A stretch of 64,000 bases of DNA, taken from positions 1 to 64,000 of the forward strand of contig NZ_SZQA01000037.1 of assembly GCF_005233835.1 (NCBI RefSeq). The letters are read 5' to 3'. Each line of letters begins with the position of its first letter. The stretch's first letter is position 1. Below, one piece after another: positions 47,026 to 57,992 of the stretch. A program made the translations under genes and the position numbers. A model generated the notes under the pieces. That model did not search any database and was not told the origin of the DNA. It saw only the letters and a list, made by a program, of their open reading frames with translations. The DNA comes from Herbidospora galbida. GTDB taxonomy: Bacteria > Actinomycetota > Actinomycetes > Streptosporangiales > Streptosporangiaceae.

Positions 47026-47775
47026 GTGAACCGTGAAGAGGCTGCCGACCAGCTTTACGCCCTGCCCCCGGAAGAGTTCACCGCCGCGCGGAACCGGCTC
47101 GTCAAGGAGACCGGCGACAAGGAGATCGGGAAGCTGCGCAAGCCCACCGTGCTGGCGTGGGCGGTCAACCAGGTGGTGCGCTCACATCCCTCGGAGATCG
47201 GCGAACTCCTGGCCGTGGGGGAGGAGATGCGGACCGCCTGGGCCTCCGGCGACGGCGACGCCCTGGCCGCCCTCGGCCCGCGCCGCTCCGCCGCCGTGGC
47301 CGCCGTCTCCCGCCTGGTGCTCAAGGCCGCCGGCCGGTCGATCTCGCCGGCCGAGCTGGAGCAGACCCTCGACGCCGCCGTGATCGACGCCGAGGCGGCC
47401 GCCCTGGTCCGTTCGGGGCGGCTGGCGGGGGCCCTGAGCTACAGCGGCTTCGTGCCCACGGCCGTCCCTCCTTCGTCCTCCGTACGCCGCAAGCCCGCCG
47501 CGCCCGACCCGTCGATCCGGGCCGCGGCCGAGGCGGCCGTGGCGACGGCGCGGGACCGCCACGCGGAATGGGCCGACCAGCTGGGACCGGCCGTCGCCGA
47601 ACGCGACGAGGCGCTCGACGGCGTCGCCGGGGCGGAGCGCGCCCTGACCGAGGCGCGCAAACGGGCGTCGGCGGCCGAGCAGCGCCACGACGTCGTCAGA
47701 AAGGAGGAGGCCAAGGCCCGGCAGGCGCTCACCGACGCAGAAAGCGCGCTGAGACGCGCCTCTACGGACAGATGA
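47026..47775 (+). CDS. Hypothetical protein with C-terminal coiled coil
   Basis: The 249-residue protein has an N-terminal helical domain (EEAADQLYALPPEEFTAARN, KPTVLAWAVNQVV) and a C-terminal coiled coil rich in Ala, Glu and Arg (residues ~165-245). It resembles unassigned actinobacterial proteins that begin the same way. Cytoplasmic. GTG start 47026. Its last 14 bases overlap the convergent MDR gene. Confidence 0.7.
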   Translation: MNREEAADQLYALPPEEFTAARNRLVKETGDKEIGKLRKPTVLAWAVNQVVRSHPSEIGELLAVGEEMRTAWASGDGDALAALGPRRSAAVAAVSRLVLKAAGRSISPAELEQTLDAAVIDAEAAALVRSGRLAGALSYSGFVPTAVPPSSSVRRKPAAPDPSIRAAAEAAVATARDRHAEWADQLGPAVAERDEALDGVAGAERALTEARKRASAAEQRHDVVRKEEAKARQALTDAESALRRASTDR

Positions 47776-48718
47776 CGACCCGCCCCGGAGGCCGCTTCGC
47801 GACCGCCTCGTAGGCGTCGCCGGCCAGTTCCAGGCCGAAGGTGAACGCGATGGGCGGCGGCCGGAACTCGCCCGACTCCAGGTGGGACGTGATCTGGCCG
47901 AGCAGTTCGGCGCACCGGACGGCGCCGAGCCGCCGGGTGTCCAGGCCCAGCATGCGCACCTCCCGGTGGTAGAAGTCGGGCAGGTCGATCTCGACCTTGC
48001 GCGTTCCGGTCGAGGCGATGACGACGAGCCTGCCCTGGTGGGCCAGGCAGGCCAGGGCCGAGGAGGTGGTGACCCCGCCGACGGCGTCGTACACGACCTC
48101 GGCGCCGGCGCCCCGGGTCAGCCGCCGCACCTCGGGGGCGACGTCGCCGTGCAGCAGGACGAAGTCGTCGAGGGCCGCCTCGTCCACCGGAGGTTTCCGG
48201 TCGATCCCGATGACCCTCGCCCCCCGGACGCGGGCGATCTGCGCCACCGCCGAGCCGACGCCGCCGTTGACCCCGAAGATCGCGATCGTCTCCCCCTTCT
48301 CCAGCAGGGCGGTCTCGACGACGCCGAGCCAGCCGACGACGAAGTTGACCCCGAGGACCGAGGCCTCGGCGAAGGTGAGCCTCTCGGGCTTGCGGATCAG
48401 CGCCGAGACCGGGACCACGACGAGTTCGGCGTGCGAGCCGTCGCGGGTGTACCCCAGGTCGCCGCCGGTGCCCCACACCTCCGCGCCGATCCAGTCGTGC
48501 GGCCCGCCGACGACCACCCCGGCGAAGTCGCGGCCCGGGACGCGGGGCAGCGAGGTGCCCGGGACGTAGCCGGAGACGGTCTTCAGGTCCGACGGGGTGA
48601 CCGAGGCGGCCCTGATCGAGACGAGGGCGTCGCCGCCGTTCAGCTCGGGCTCGGTGACGTCGACGATCTCCAGGACGTCGGCGGGCGAGCCGTAACGGGT
48701 GAAGCGCAGGGCGCGCAT
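47762..48718 (-). CDS. Zinc-independent alcohol dehydrogenase/quinone oxidoreductase-like MDR
   Basis: The 318-residue protein has the MDR fold: a GroES-like N-terminus (LPRVPGRDFAGVVVGG), the NADP-binding IAIFGVNGGVGSAVAQIAR and YDAVGG. No structural zinc Cys cluster is seen, so it is the QOR-like type that reduces enones or quinones with NADPH. It starts one base after the dioxygenase stop and is probably cotranscribed, which would fit reduction of a ring-cleavage product such as maleylacetate-type acids, though that is inference. Confidence 0.85.
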   Translation of the reverse strand: MRALRFTRYGSPADVLEIVDVTEPELNGGDALVSIRAASVTPSDLKTVSGYVPGTSLPRVPGRDFAGVVVGGPHDWIGAEVWGTGGDLGYTRDGSHAELVVVPVSALIRKPERLTFAEASVLGVNFVVGWLGVVETALLEKGETIAIFGVNGGVGSAVAQIARVRGARVIGIDRKPPVDEAALDDFVLLHGDVAPEVRRLTRGAGAEVVYDAVGGVTTSSALACLAHQGRLVVIASTGTRKVEIDLPDFYHREVRMLGLDTRRLGAVRCAELLGQITSHLESGEFRPPPIAFTFGLELAGDAYEAVAKRPPGRVVICP

Positions 48719-48719
48719 G

Positions 48720-49607
48720 TCACGGCCTCCTCTCCGGCCCGGCCGGGGTGAGCGTGAAGGTCCAGTCGACGGTCTGGAACGGCTCGCCGACCTCGGTCCC
48801 GTCGGGCGCGGTCCCGGGCTCGCGGTGGACGAAGTCGACGACCAGCGACCGCTTGACCGCGAAGACGGCGTCCTGGTCGAGGTAGGGGTCGTCGCGCCGG
48901 AACAGCATGGTGATCAGGGGCCGGTAGCCGTCGGCGTGCAGCCGGAAGTGGAGGTGCTCGGGCCGCATCGCCGAGCGTCCGGCGGCCCGCATGATCTCCC
49001 CGCACGGCCCGTCGACCGGCACCGGGTAGAACCGCGGCGCGATCGACCGGTACCAGAACCGGCCGTCGTCGTCGGTGGTCAGCAGGGCCCGCATGGCCGG
49101 GCGGCCGTGCAGCCGCTCTTCCTGCTGGACGTCGTAGTGCCCCTCGCCGTCGCTGTGCCAGGTGTCGACCCTGACCCCGGAGAGGGGACCGCCGTCCGGC
49201 CCGAGGACCCGGCCGGTGAAGAACAGGGGCGTGCCCGGCACCCCGCCGGAGATGTCGGCGCCGTTGGGGGCCTCCGGGCGTCCTTCGACGTAGAAGGGGC
49301 CGAGCAGGGTGCTGTCGGTGGTGTGCGGCCCGTGGTGCTCGTTGATCAGGTCGACCAGGACGCTCAGCCCGAGGATGTCGGAGAGCAGCACGAACTCCTG
49401 GCGCGTGAGCGTAGTGATCTTGCCGACGCGCTCCAGGAAGTCCATCGCGGTGAACCACTCGTCGCCGGTGAGCCGCGTCTCCCGGGCGAAGTCGTGCAGA
49501 TGCCGCACCAGCTCGACGAACAACTCGCGGGTGCGCGGGTCGTGACAGCCGTCGAAGGTGCTCTGCACCTCTTTGGTGATCGTGTCCTCGGTCAGGTCGA
49601 TCGACAT
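48720..49607 (-). CDS. Intradiol ring-cleavage dioxygenase (hydroxyquinol/catechol 1,2-dioxygenase type)
   Basis: The 295-residue protein has the N-terminal helical dimerisation domain (RELFVELVRHLHDFARE) and the intradiol core: STLLGPFYVEG, VDTWHSDGEGHYD with a tyrosine iron ligand, RSIAPRFYPVPVDGP with the second Tyr, and RPEHLHFRLHADG with the His pair. These bind non-haem Fe(III). Domain order matches hydroxyquinol and catechol 1,2-dioxygenases. ATG 49607 is preceded by GAGGGGAGGG. Confidence 0.88.
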   Translation of the reverse strand: MSIDLTEDTITKEVQSTFDGCHDPRTRELFVELVRHLHDFARETRLTGDEWFTAMDFLERVGKITTLTRQEFVLLSDILGLSVLVDLINEHHGPHTTDSTLLGPFYVEGRPEAPNGADISGGVPGTPLFFTGRVLGPDGGPLSGVRVDTWHSDGEGHYDVQQEERLHGRPAMRALLTTDDDGRFWYRSIAPRFYPVPVDGPCGEIMRAAGRSAMRPEHLHFRLHADGYRPLITMLFRRDDPYLDQDAVFAVKRSLVVDFVHREPGTAPDGTEVGEPFQTVDWTFTLTPAGPERRP

Positions 49608-49810
49608 GATCCCTCCCCTCGTCCGTGGACCACTCAAACGACACTATCCGCAGGTCAGAAGAGGGTTCTCGGACGCGGGGCGGGCCGCGTAAAAGCGGCC
49701 ACAACGCCGGGCAGGAGGGGTTCTCGCGGCGTCGCGCCGCCGCAAGGCCGGGCTCGGGGCCCGGTCAAGCGCGGGCCCCCGCCCGGCAAATCCCGGCTTT
49801 ACCCGCCGGG

Positions 49811-50539
49811 CTACTGGCCGGGGATCTCGGCGGCCGAGGCCCGGTCGATCAGGAACAGGGTCTTCTCCACCCCGCGCGCGCCCGCCGCCGGGGCGGCGAG
49901 CTGGTCGCACGTCAGGGCGACCCGCACCGCGGCCGCCTTCTCGGCGCCCGACGCGATCACCCAGACCTCGCGCGCCGCCTGGATGGCGGGGAAGGTCAGG
50001 GACACCCGCGTGGGCGGTGGCTTGGGGGAGTCGTGCACGGCCACGACCAGGCGGTCGTTCTCGTGGAGCGCCGGGTGGCCGGGGAACAGGGAGGCCACGT
50101 GGGAGTCGGGGCCCATGCCCAGCATCAGGACGTCGAAGGCCACCCCGGAGCCCAGGGCGGCGGCGTACCGGTCGGCGGCCTCCTCGGCGGACAGGCCCGC
50201 ATGGGAAGCGGGCATCGGGTGGACCCGCTCCGGGTCCAGGTCGAGCACGTCGAGCAGGGCCTCGCGGGCCTGCTTCTCGTTGCGGTCGGGGGAGTCGGCG
50301 GGGACGAACCGCTCGTCGCCCCACCAGACGTCCACCGCGCGCCAGTCGACCGCGTCGCGGGCCGGGGAGGCGGCCACGGCGGCCAGCGTGGCGATGCCGA
50401 TCGTGCCGCCGGTCAGCACGACCGACGCCGTCCCCCGCTCCGTCTGCACGTCGGTCAGCCTCGTGATCAGCCGGGCCGCCACGGCCTGGGCCAGGACGGC
50501 CGGGTCCGGGTGGACCACGACGAAGGGGACTGCGCTCAT
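49811..50539 (-). CDS. pgl: 6-phosphogluconolactonase
   Basis: The 242-residue protein hydrolyses 6-phosphogluconolactone. It has VVLTGGTIGIATLAAV, WWGDERFVP and LMLGMGPDSHVASLFPGHPAL, all hallmark sites. It is the last gene of the tkt-tal-pgi-zwf-opcA-pgl series, but a terminator-like hairpin stands between it and opcA. ATG 50539 has GGAGGTACG upstream. Confidence 0.93.
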   Translation of the reverse strand: MSAVPFVVVHPDPAVLAQAVAARLITRLTDVQTERGTASVVLTGGTIGIATLAAVAASPARDAVDWRAVDVWWGDERFVPADSPDRNEKQAREALLDVLDLDPERVHPMPASHAGLSAEEAADRYAAALGSGVAFDVLMLGMGPDSHVASLFPGHPALHENDRLVVAVHDSPKPPPTRVSLTFPAIQAAREVWVIASGAEKAAAVRVALTCDQLAAPAAGARGVEKTLFLIDRASAAEIPGQ

Positions 50540-50561
50540 GACGTACCTCCGATAAAAGAGA

Positions 50562-50596
50562 AACCGCCCGTCTCCCGGAAGGGGAGACGGGCGGTT
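50562..50596 (-). terminator. Intrinsic terminator between opcA and pgl
   Basis: A perfect 15-bp stem (50562-50576 with 50582-50596, loop of 5) is followed in the minus direction by TTTCTCTTTTATC. It ends the zwf-opcA transcript or attenuates read-through into pgl, whose start is 23 bases beyond the stem. Confidence 0.75.
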
Positions 50597-50603
50597 GACG
50601 ATC

Positions 50604-51509
50604 TTATTGTCCGGCGAGGTTCTTCAGCGCGCCCGCGTAGATCTCGTCGGGGTCGAGCCGCCGCAGCTCCTCGGCCAGCAGCTCCGACTCGGTGCGGCGG
50701 GCCAGCGCGACGTTGCGGTCGGGCTGTCCCGGCCGCGACAGGGTCGCCAGCCGCGCGTCGCCGCGGACCAGCGACAGCTCGCCGCCCTTGGCCAGCGTCA
50801 GCCGCACGGCGGTCAGGCCGGGGCCCTCCGACTCGCCGACGGCGATGTCGGCGCCGAGCTTGTCGGACAGCCACGACGCCAGCAGGCAGGCACTGGGGTG
50901 CCCGGCCGTCGCCTCGACGATGCCGCCCGTGACCGGCCCCACGGGCAGGTCGAACGCCGCCGCCAGGAGCGACCGCCACGGCGTGAGGCGGGTCCAGGCC
51001 AGGTCGGTGTCGCCCGGGACGTAGCCCGCCCAGCGCGAGGCGATGACCTTGGCGCCGTCGTGGGCGGTGCGGGCGTCGACGATCCGCCGGGTGGCGAGGT
51101 GCCCGACCGGGTCCTTCGCCGGCGCGGACGGCCCGTCGGCCGGCCACCAGACCACCACCGGGGTGTCGGTCAGCAGCAGCGGGCTGAGCACCGAGTCGGC
51201 GTGCTTGGTCAGCTCGCCGTAGAGGCGCAGGATGACGACCTCGCCGGGCGAGGACTCGCCGACGCGCAGTTCCGCGTCGAGCCGGTCGCCCTCGCGGGCG
51301 TCGCGCCGGATCACCACCAGGATCCTCGACGGGTGCTCGCGCGCCGCGTCGGTGGCGGCGCGCACCGCGTCGTACTGGCCCGCCTCGTCGGAGACCACCA
51401 CGAGCGTGAGCACCATGCCGACGGCAGGGGCGCCCATCTGGTGGCGGAGCTTGGTCAGCGCGGAGCTGATCTTCGAGGCGGTGGTCGCGGTCAGGTTGAA
51501 ACTGGTCAC
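50604..51509 (-). CDS. opcA: OpcA, glucose-6-phosphate dehydrogenase assembly protein
   Basis: The 301-residue protein has the OpcA N-terminus [20 protein letters not shown] and the conserved [13 protein letters not shown] and [11 protein letters not shown]. It is needed for active G6PDH in actinobacteria and cyanobacteria. GTG 51509 overlaps the zwf stop by four bases, as usual for this pair, so the longer upstream reading frame is not used. Confidence 0.92.
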   Translation of the reverse strand: MTSFNLTATTASKISSALTKLRHQMGAPAVGMVLTLVVVSDEAGQYDAVRAATDAAREHPSRILVVIRRDAREGDRLDAELRVGESSPGEVVILRLYGELTKHADSVLSPLLLTDTPVVVWWPADGPSAPAKDPVGHLATRRIVDARTAHDGAKVIASRWAGYVPGDTDLAWTRLTPWRSLLAAAFDLPVGPVTGGIVEATAGHPSACLLASWLSDKLGADIAVGESEGPGLTAVRLTLAKGGELSLVRGDARLATLSRPGQPDRNVALARRTESELLAEELRRLDPDEIYAGALKNLAGQ

Positions 51510-53116
51510 AGCCGCCTCCAGACACGTCCGTCGCGGGCGAGCATCTCGTCGGCGCCCGCGGGACCCCACGTGCCGGCCGGGTAGCCCTCGGGGCGGCCGT
51601 GGGTGGCCCAGTACTCCTCGATCGGGTCGAGGATCTGCCAGGACAGCTCCACCTCCCGCTGGTGCGGGAACAGCGGCGGGTCGCCGATCAGGACGTCCAG
51701 CAGCAGCCGCTCGTAGGCCTCGGGGCTGCTCTCCATGAACGACTCGCCGTAGGCGAAGTCCATGGACACGTCGCGGACCTCCATGGCCGTGCCGGGCACC
51801 TTCGACCCGAACCGCACCGTGATGCCCTCGTCGGGCTGGACGCGGATGACCAGGGCGTTCTGGCCGAGGATCTCGGTGTCGTCCTTGCTGAACGGCAGGT
51901 GCGGCGCCCGCTGGAACACCACGGCGACCTCGGTCACCCGGCGGCCCAGGCGCTTGCCCGCGCGCAGGTAGAACGGCACCCCGGCCCAGCGGCGGTTGGC
52001 CACCTCGAGCTTGATGGCGGCGTAGGTGTCGGTCAGCGAGTCCTTCGGGATGCCGTCTTCCTCGAGGTAGCCGATGACCTTGTCACCGCCCTGCCAGCCG
52101 GCGGTGTACTGGCCCCGGATCGCGCCGGTCGCCAGGTCGTCGGGCAGCCGGACCGCCTTGAGGACCTTCTCCTTCTCGCGGCGCAGCGAGTTGGCGTCGA
52201 AGGACGTCGGGTCCTCCATCGCGACCAGCGCCAGGAGCTGGAGCAGGTGGTTCTGGATGACGTCACGGGCCGCGCCGATGCCGTCGTAGTAGCCCGCCCG
52301 CGAACCGATGCCGATGTCTTCGGCCATCGTGATCTGCACGTGGTCGACGAAGCTGCGGTTCCAGATGGGCTCGTAGAGGTTGTTGGCGAAGCGCAGGGCC
52401 AGGATGTTCTGGACCGTCTCCTTGCCCAGGTAGTGGTCGATCCGGAAGACCGAGCTCTCCGGGAAGACCGCGCTGGTGATGCGGTTGAGGTCCTGCGCGC
52501 TGGCCAGGTCGTGGCCGAACGGCTTCTCGATCACCACGCGGCGCCACGACCCGTCGGGGTGCTGCGCCAGACCGGTGCGCTTGAGCTGCTCGACGACCGT
52601 CGGGAAGAACTTCGGCGGGACCGACAGGTAGAAGGCGTAGTTGCCGCCCGTGCCCCGGGTCTCGTCGATCTCCTTCAGCATCATCGACAGGCAGTCGAAC
52701 GCGCCGTCGTCGTGGAACTCTCCCGGGCAGAAGTGGATGCCCTCGGAGATCTGCTTCCAGACCTCCTCCCGGAACGGGGTCCGGGCGTGCTCCTTGACGG
52801 CCTCGTAGGTGACGTTGGCGAAGTCCTCGTGCGCCCAGTCGCGGCGGGCGAAGCCGACCAGGGAGAAGCCCGGCGGCAGCAGGCCGCGGTTGCCCAGGTC
52901 GTAGATCGCCGGCAGCAGCTTGCGCTTGGCCAGGTCGCCCGTGACGCCGAACAGCACCAGGACGCACGGCCCGGCCACCCGGGGCAGCCGCTTGTCACGC
53001 GGGTCGCGCAACGGGTTCTCGGCGATGGTCTGGTCGGTGACCGCGACCTCCGCTATGGCCGTGGTCGAGACCTGGGTCTCGTCGGCGAGGGCGGCGGGCT
53101 CGTTTTCAGACATCAT
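51506..53116 (-). CDS. zwf: Glucose-6-phosphate dehydrogenase
   Basis: The 536-residue protein has a ~45-residue N-terminal extension, then the NADP motif [15 protein letters not shown], the active-site [13 protein letters not shown] with Asp-His and Lys, and [13 protein letters not shown]. It starts the oxidative pentose phosphate route. ATG 53116 (MMSENEP) follows AGGAGGG at seven bases; ATG 53113 is the alternative. Confidence 0.96.
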   Translation of the reverse strand: MMSENEPAALADETQVSTTAIAEVAVTDQTIAENPLRDPRDKRLPRVAGPCVLVLFGVTGDLAKRKLLPAIYDLGNRGLLPPGFSLVGFARRDWAHEDFANVTYEAVKEHARTPFREEVWKQISEGIHFCPGEFHDDGAFDCLSMMLKEIDETRGTGGNYAFYLSVPPKFFPTVVEQLKRTGLAQHPDGSWRRVVIEKPFGHDLASAQDLNRITSAVFPESSVFRIDHYLGKETVQNILALRFANNLYEPIWNRSFVDHVQITMAEDIGIGSRAGYYDGIGAARDVIQNHLLQLLALVAMEDPTSFDANSLRREKEKVLKAVRLPDDLATGAIRGQYTAGWQGGDKVIGYLEEDGIPKDSLTDTYAAIKLEVANRRWAGVPFYLRAGKRLGRRVTEVAVVFQRAPHLPFSKDDTEILGQNALVIRVQPDEGITVRFGSKVPGTAMEVRDVSMDFAYGESFMESSPEAYERLLLDVLIGDPPLFPHQREVELSWQILDPIEEYWATHGRPEGYPAGTWGPAGADEMLARDGRVWRRL

Positions 53117-53163
53117 TCGGCGCCCTCCTGTGCGACGGCTCCGTTTTGATCTCATGCATCAGG

Positions 53164-54777
53164 TCAGAGCTCCTCGGCGACCGAGAGCAGATGGGCGACG
53201 CCCGCCCGCCGGTCGGTCAGGTGGAGGCGCACGGTCGGACGCCCCCGCGACTGGAGCGCCCCGAGGTCGCCCAGCGCCTGCGCGAGCTGGAGCTCGGCCA
53301 GGCCGTAGGGCCGGCCGGGAACCTCCACGTCGTCGCTGTTGACGCCGGTGATCTGCAGGAACACTCCGACCTGCGGGCCACCCTTGTGGTATTGGCCCGT
53401 GGAGTGCAGGAACCGGGGCCCCCACCCGAAGGTGACGGCGTGGTCGGTGCGGTAGTCGAGCAGGTTGCGCAGCGTCGCGACGTCGGCCGCGGCCCACGCC
53501 TCGGTCGTCTGCTCGAAGTCGCCTCCGCCCAGGATCGCGGCGTCGAAGGCCGCCTCCCGGTCGAGGTAGGCCATGATCGCCAGGTAGCCGTTCTCGGGGA
53601 TCTCCCGCAGCACCCAGGTGAGCACGTCGGCCAGGTTGTCGCAGTTCTCGCCGACGTCGCCGTAGACCTCGACCGGCCCGTCGACCACGACGGGGTAGGC
53701 GCTCTCGGGCCTGCCCTGGAGGATCTTGGCGGTGTTCTCCTTCGACTCGGCCACGTTGGGCTGGTTGAAGGGGTCGATCTCCAGCACGCGGCCGGCGATC
53801 GCGGTGGCGTACTCCCACACGAGGAACTGCGCGCCCAGCGGGCCGTCGACGTGGACGTCGCCCTCGGGGCCGATGTCGACCGAGAACTGGTCGGCGGCCT
53901 CGGCCGAGTCGGCGCCGACGACGGGCAGGATGCCCTTGCCCGACTTGCCGGTCGACTCGGCGATGAGCTGCTCGATCCAGTCGGGCAGCCCGGTGATGTC
54001 GGACAGCGCGTCGCGCAGGATCAGCTTGTCGCGGCCGGCCAGCGCCTGGGCGCCCAGAAGCGCGCCCAGCTCGAGACCGGGGTTGCCCTCGTTCCGGGCC
54101 AGCGACGGGGCGACCTCGGCGGCGTCGTCGAGCAGCTTCACGACGTCGGCGCCGGCCAGCGCGCTCGGCACCAGGCCGAACGCGCTGAGCGCGCTGTAAC
54201 GCCCGCCGACGTTGGGGTCGGCCAGGAAGACCTGGTAACCCGCCTCGGCGGCGGTCTTCTCCAGAGGTGAACCCGGGTCGGTCACGACGACGATCCGGTC
54301 GGCCGGGTCGATGCCGGCGTCGCGGAAGGCCTTCTCGTAGATCCGGCGGTGGCTGTCGGTCTCGACGGTGCCGCCGCTCTTCGACGCGACCACCACGACC
54401 GTGTTCTCCAGCCGCTCGCCCAGGGCGCGCAGCACCTGGCCGGGGTCGGTGGTGTCGAGCACGGTCAGCGGCACGTCCTCGGTCGCGCAGATGACCTCGG
54501 GCGCCAGCGACGAGCCGCCCATGCCGGCCAGCACGACGTGGTCGAGCCCTTCGGCCCGCACCCGCTCCACCAGCTTGGTCAGCTCGGGAAGCAGTTCCCG
54601 GCTGGTGGTGGGCAGGGTCAGCCAGCCGAGGCGGATCGCCGCCTCGGTCTGCGCCTCGGGCCCCCAGAGGGTCGAGTCGCCCGCCGCGAGAGCGGCCGGC
54701 ACGCCCTCGGCGACCAGCTTGTCCTTGACGGCCGCCGCGGCCTCAGCCGCGTGACCCAGGGTCACCTCTACCGCCAT
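53164..54777 (-). CDS. pgi: Glucose-6-phosphate isomerase
   Basis: The 537-residue protein has sugar-isomerase domains with the phosphate-binding GMGGSSLAPEV and VVASKSGGTVETDSH, and a C-terminal FGWGPRFLHSTGQYHKGGP with catalytic His and Lys. It is the actinobacterial form seen between tal and zwf. It interconverts glucose- and fructose-6-phosphate and links the cluster to glycolysis. Confidence 0.93.
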   Translation of the reverse strand: MAVEVTLGHAAEAAAAVKDKLVAEGVPAALAAGDSTLWGPEAQTEAAIRLGWLTLPTTSRELLPELTKLVERVRAEGLDHVVLAGMGGSSLAPEVICATEDVPLTVLDTTDPGQVLRALGERLENTVVVVASKSGGTVETDSHRRIYEKAFRDAGIDPADRIVVVTDPGSPLEKTAAEAGYQVFLADPNVGGRYSALSAFGLVPSALAGADVVKLLDDAAEVAPSLARNEGNPGLELGALLGAQALAGRDKLILRDALSDITGLPDWIEQLIAESTGKSGKGILPVVGADSAEAADQFSVDIGPEGDVHVDGPLGAQFLVWEYATAIAGRVLEIDPFNQPNVAESKENTAKILQGRPESAYPVVVDGPVEVYGDVGENCDNLADVLTWVLREIPENGYLAIMAYLDREAAFDAAILGGGDFEQTTEAWAAADVATLRNLLDYRTDHAVTFGWGPRFLHSTGQYHKGGPQVGVFLQITGVNSDDVEVPGRPYGLAELQLAQALGDLGALQSRGRPTVRLHLTDRRAGVAHLLSVAEEL

Positions 54778-54780
54778 GAG

Positions 54781-55887
54781 TTATCGGGCCTTCCCCAGCT
54801 CGGTGGTGACGGTCTCCAGCAGTTCGTTCCACGAGACGGCGAACTTGTCGACGCCTTCGTCCTCGAGCGCCTTCACGACGTCGTCGTAGTCGATGCCGAC
54901 GCTCTTGAGGGCGGCCATGGCGTTCCAGGCGGCCTCGTAGAACGGACGGATCGTGTCGCCCGAGATACGGCCGTGGTCGGCCACGGCGTTCAGCGTCTTC
55001 TCCGGCATCGTGTTGACGGTGCCGGCGGTGACGAGCTCGTCGACGTAGAGCGTGTCGGGGTAGTCGGGGCTCTTGGTGCCCGTGGAGGCCCACAGCGGGC
55101 GCTGGGGACGCGCCCCGGCCGCGCGCAGCTCCTGCCAGCGCGGGGTGTTCACGACCTCCTCGAAGGCGGCGTAGGCCAGGCGCGCGTTGGCGACGGCGGC
55201 CTTGCCCTTGAGCTCCAGCGCCTCGGGGGTGCCGATCTTGTCGAGCCGGGAGTCGATCTCGGAGTCGACGCGGCTGACGAAGAACGAGGCCACCGACTCG
55301 ATCTGGGACAGGTCGAGGCCCTTGGCCTTGGCCTGCTCCAGGCCGTCGAGCCAGGCGTCCATGACCGCGCGGTAGCGCTCGAGGGAGAAGATCAGCGTGA
55401 CGTTGACGCTGATGCCCTCGGCGATGGCCGCGGTGATCGCGGGCAGGCCCTCGAGGGTCGCCGGGATCTTGATGAACAGGTTCGGCCGGTCGACGAGCCA
55501 CCACAGGGCGCGGGCCTCGGCGATGGTCGCCTCGGTCTCGCGGGCCAGGCGGGGGTCGACCTCGATGGAGACGCGGCCGTCGACGCCGGAGGTGGCGTCG
55601 TAGACCGGGCGCAGCACGTCGGCGGCCCAGCGGATGTCGAACGTGGTGATCGCGCGCACGGCCTCGTCGACCGAGACCTTGCGGACCGCGAGGTCGTGCA
55701 GCTGGGTCTCGTAGGCGTCGCCCTTGCTCAGCGCGGACGCGAAGATCGTCGGGTTGGAGGTGACACCGGTCACGTTCTTCTCGCGGATCAGGGCCGCGAG
55801 GTTGCCGGTGCGCAGGCGCTCACGGCTGATGTCGTCGAGCCAGATCGACACGCCGAATTTGGTCAGCTTGGAAAGGTTCTCACTCAT
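54781..55887 (-). CDS. tal: Transaldolase
   Basis: The 368-residue protein has the N-terminal [30 protein letters not shown], and the Schiff-base lysine in [34 protein letters not shown] is the later conserved block. It is the ~370-residue TalB-like actinobacterial type. ATG 55887 lies two bases after the tkt stop. Confidence 0.95.
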   Translation of the reverse strand: MSENLSKLTKFGVSIWLDDISRERLRTGNLAALIREKNVTGVTSNPTIFASALSKGDAYETQLHDLAVRKVSVDEAVRAITTFDIRWAADVLRPVYDATSGVDGRVSIEVDPRLARETEATIAEARALWWLVDRPNLFIKIPATLEGLPAITAAIAEGISVNVTLIFSLERYRAVMDAWLDGLEQAKAKGLDLSQIESVASFFVSRVDSEIDSRLDKIGTPEALELKGKAAVANARLAYAAFEEVVNTPRWQELRAAGARPQRPLWASTGTKSPDYPDTLYVDELVTAGTVNTMPEKTLNAVADHGRISGDTIRPFYEAAWNAMAALKSVGIDYDDVVKALEDEGVDKFAVSWNELLETVTTELGKAR

Positions 55888-55889
55888 AT

Positions 55890-57992
55890 TCAGTTTCCCG
55901 TCGTCTCGCCCTTGTCGGCGCCGGTCTTGGCGAGCGAGGCCTTCGCCGCCGCGGCCACGCGCTCCGCCGTGAGGCCGAACTGCTCGTAGAGGGTCCTGTA
56001 GGGGGCCGAGGCGCCGAAGTGCTCCAGGCTCACCACGACGCCATCGTCTCCTACGAACTCGCGCCAGCCCAGCGCGATTCCCGCCTCGACGGCGACCCGC
56101 GCGTGAACATTCGGTGGCAGGACCTCCTGCCGGTAGGCGGCGTCCTGCGCGTGGAACCACTCGACGCACGGCATCGAGACGACGCGCGTCGGGATGCCCT
56201 GCGCCTCGAGGCTCTTGCGGGCTCCGACGGCGATCTCGACCTCGGAGCCGGTGCCGATGATGACGACCTGCGGCTGCCCGTTCGAGGCGTCTTCAAGCAC
56301 GTAGCCGCCCTTGGCCACCTTGGTCGCGTCGGCGGTGCCGGCGTAGACCGGCAGGTTCTGCCTGGTCAGCGCGAGCGCGGCCGGGCGGTCGTTGTGCTCC
56401 ATGATGATCCGCCAGGCGGCGGCGGTCTCGTTGGCGTCGGCCGGGCGGACCACGTCGAGGCCCGGGATCGCGCGCAGCGCCCACAGGTGCTCGATCGGCT
56501 GGTGCGTCGGGCCGTCTTCGCCGAGGCCGATGGAGTCGTGCGTCCAGACGTAGGTGACCGGCAGCTTCATCAGCGCGGCCAGGCGCACCGCGGGGCGCAT
56601 GTAGTCGCTGAAGACCAGGAAGGTGCCGCCGTAGGGGCGGGTGCCGCCGTGCAGGGCGATGCCGTTGAGGATGGCGCCCATGCCGTGCTCGCGGATGCCG
56701 AAGTGGAGGGTGCGGCCGTAGGGCCCGCCGGGGAACTCCTTGGTCTGGAACTCCTCGGGGATGAACGACGGCTCGCCCTTCATCGTGGTGTTGTTCGACT
56801 CGGCCAGGTCGGCCGAACCGCCCCACAGCTCGGGCAGCACCGGCGCCAGGGCGCTCAGCACCTCACCGGACGCCTTGCGGGTGGCCATGGAGCCACCGGC
56901 CTCGAAGGTCGGCAGCGCCCCGGTCCAGCCGATGGGCAGCTCCTTGGCGCTGAGCCGGTCGAGCAGGGCGGCCCGCTCGGGGTTGGCGGCGCGCCACTCC
57001 TGGTAGCCCTTGTCCCACTCGGCGTGGGCGGCCCGGCCGCGCTCGACGACGCCGCGGGCGTGCTCCAGCACGGCCACCGGGACGACGAACGACTCGTTCG
57101 GGTCCATGCCGAGGATCTTCTTGGTGGCGGCGATCTCGTCGGCGCCCAGCGCCGAACCGTGGATCTTGCCGGTGTTCTGCTTGTTCGGGGCCGGCCAGCC
57201 GATGATCGTGCGCAGCCGGATGAACGAGGGGCGGTCGGTCTCGGCGCGGGCGGCCTCCAGAGCGGCGTGGAGGGCGGCGACGTCCTCCACGTAGTCGCCG
57301 GTCTGGGTCCAGTCGACGGTCTGGGTGTGCCAGCCGTAGGCCTCGTAGCGGGCCACCACGTCTTCGGAGAGGGCGATCTGGGTGTCGTCCTCGATGGAGA
57401 TGTGGTTGGAGTCGAAGACCACGGTCAGGTTGCCCAGGCGCTGGTGGCCGGCCAGGGCGCTGACCTCGTGGCTGATGCCCTCTTCGATGTCGCCTTCGGA
57501 GGCCACGCACCAGATGTGGTGGTCGAAGGGGGAGGTGCCGGGGGCGGCGTCGGGGTCGTAGAGGCCGCGCTCGCGGCGGGCCGCCATGGCCATGCCGACG
57601 GCGTTGCCGATGCCCTGGCCCAGCGGGCCGGTGGTGGTCTCGACGCCGAGCGTGTGGCCGTGCTCGGGGTGACCGGGGGTCAGGCTGTCCCAGGTGCGCA
57701 GGGCCTTGATGTCGTCGAGGCTCAGACCGTAACCGGACAGGTAAAGCTGGATGTACAGTGTCAGACTCGAATGACCACAGGACAGTACAAATCGGTCACG
57801 ACCCACCCAGTGGGAATCGGTCGGGTCGTGTCGCATCGTCTTCTGGAACAGCAGGTAGGCGGCGGGGGCCAGGCTCATCGCCGTACCGGGGTGTCCCGAG
57901 CCCGCCTTCTCGACAGCGTCCATCGCCAGGGCGCGCACCACGTCGACGGCCTGCCGATCGAGGTCGCTCCACTCAAGACCAGCACTGCTCAC
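55890..57992 (-). CDS. tkt: Transketolase
   Basis: The 700-residue protein has the thiamine-pyrophosphate region [12 protein letters not shown] with a later [24 protein letters not shown] near residue 105, and the pyrimidine-domain [19 protein letters not shown] with RPADANET. It moves two-carbon units between sugars. GTG 57992 ([13 protein letters not shown]) has GAGGGG nine bases upstream. It is the first gene of the pentose-phosphate cluster, divergent from ctaB across 245 bases that hold both promoters and no gene. Confidence 0.95.
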   Translation of the reverse strand: MSSAGLEWSDLDRQAVDVVRALAMDAVEKAGSGHPGTAMSLAPAAYLLFQKTMRHDPTDSHWVGRDRFVLSCGHSSLTLYIQLYLSGYGLSLDDIKALRTWDSLTPGHPEHGHTLGVETTTGPLGQGIGNAVGMAMAARRERGLYDPDAAPGTSPFDHHIWCVASEGDIEEGISHEVSALAGHQRLGNLTVVFDSNHISIEDDTQIALSEDVVARYEAYGWHTQTVDWTQTGDYVEDVAALHAALEAARAETDRPSFIRLRTIIGWPAPNKQNTGKIHGSALGADEIAATKKILGMDPNESFVVPVAVLEHARGVVERGRAAHAEWDKGYQEWRAANPERAALLDRLSAKELPIGWTGALPTFEAGGSMATRKASGEVLSALAPVLPELWGGSADLAESNNTTMKGEPSFIPEEFQTKEFPGGPYGRTLHFGIREHGMGAILNGIALHGGTRPYGGTFLVFSDYMRPAVRLAALMKLPVTYVWTHDSIGLGEDGPTHQPIEHLWALRAIPGLDVVRPADANETAAAWRIIMEHNDRPAALALTRQNLPVYAGTADATKVAKGGYVLEDASNGQPQVVIIGTGSEVEIAVGARKSLEAQGIPTRVVSMPCVEWFHAQDAAYRQEVLPPNVHARVAVEAGIALGWREFVGDDGVVVSLEHFGASAPYRTLYEQFGLTAERVAAAAKASLAKTGADKGETTGN

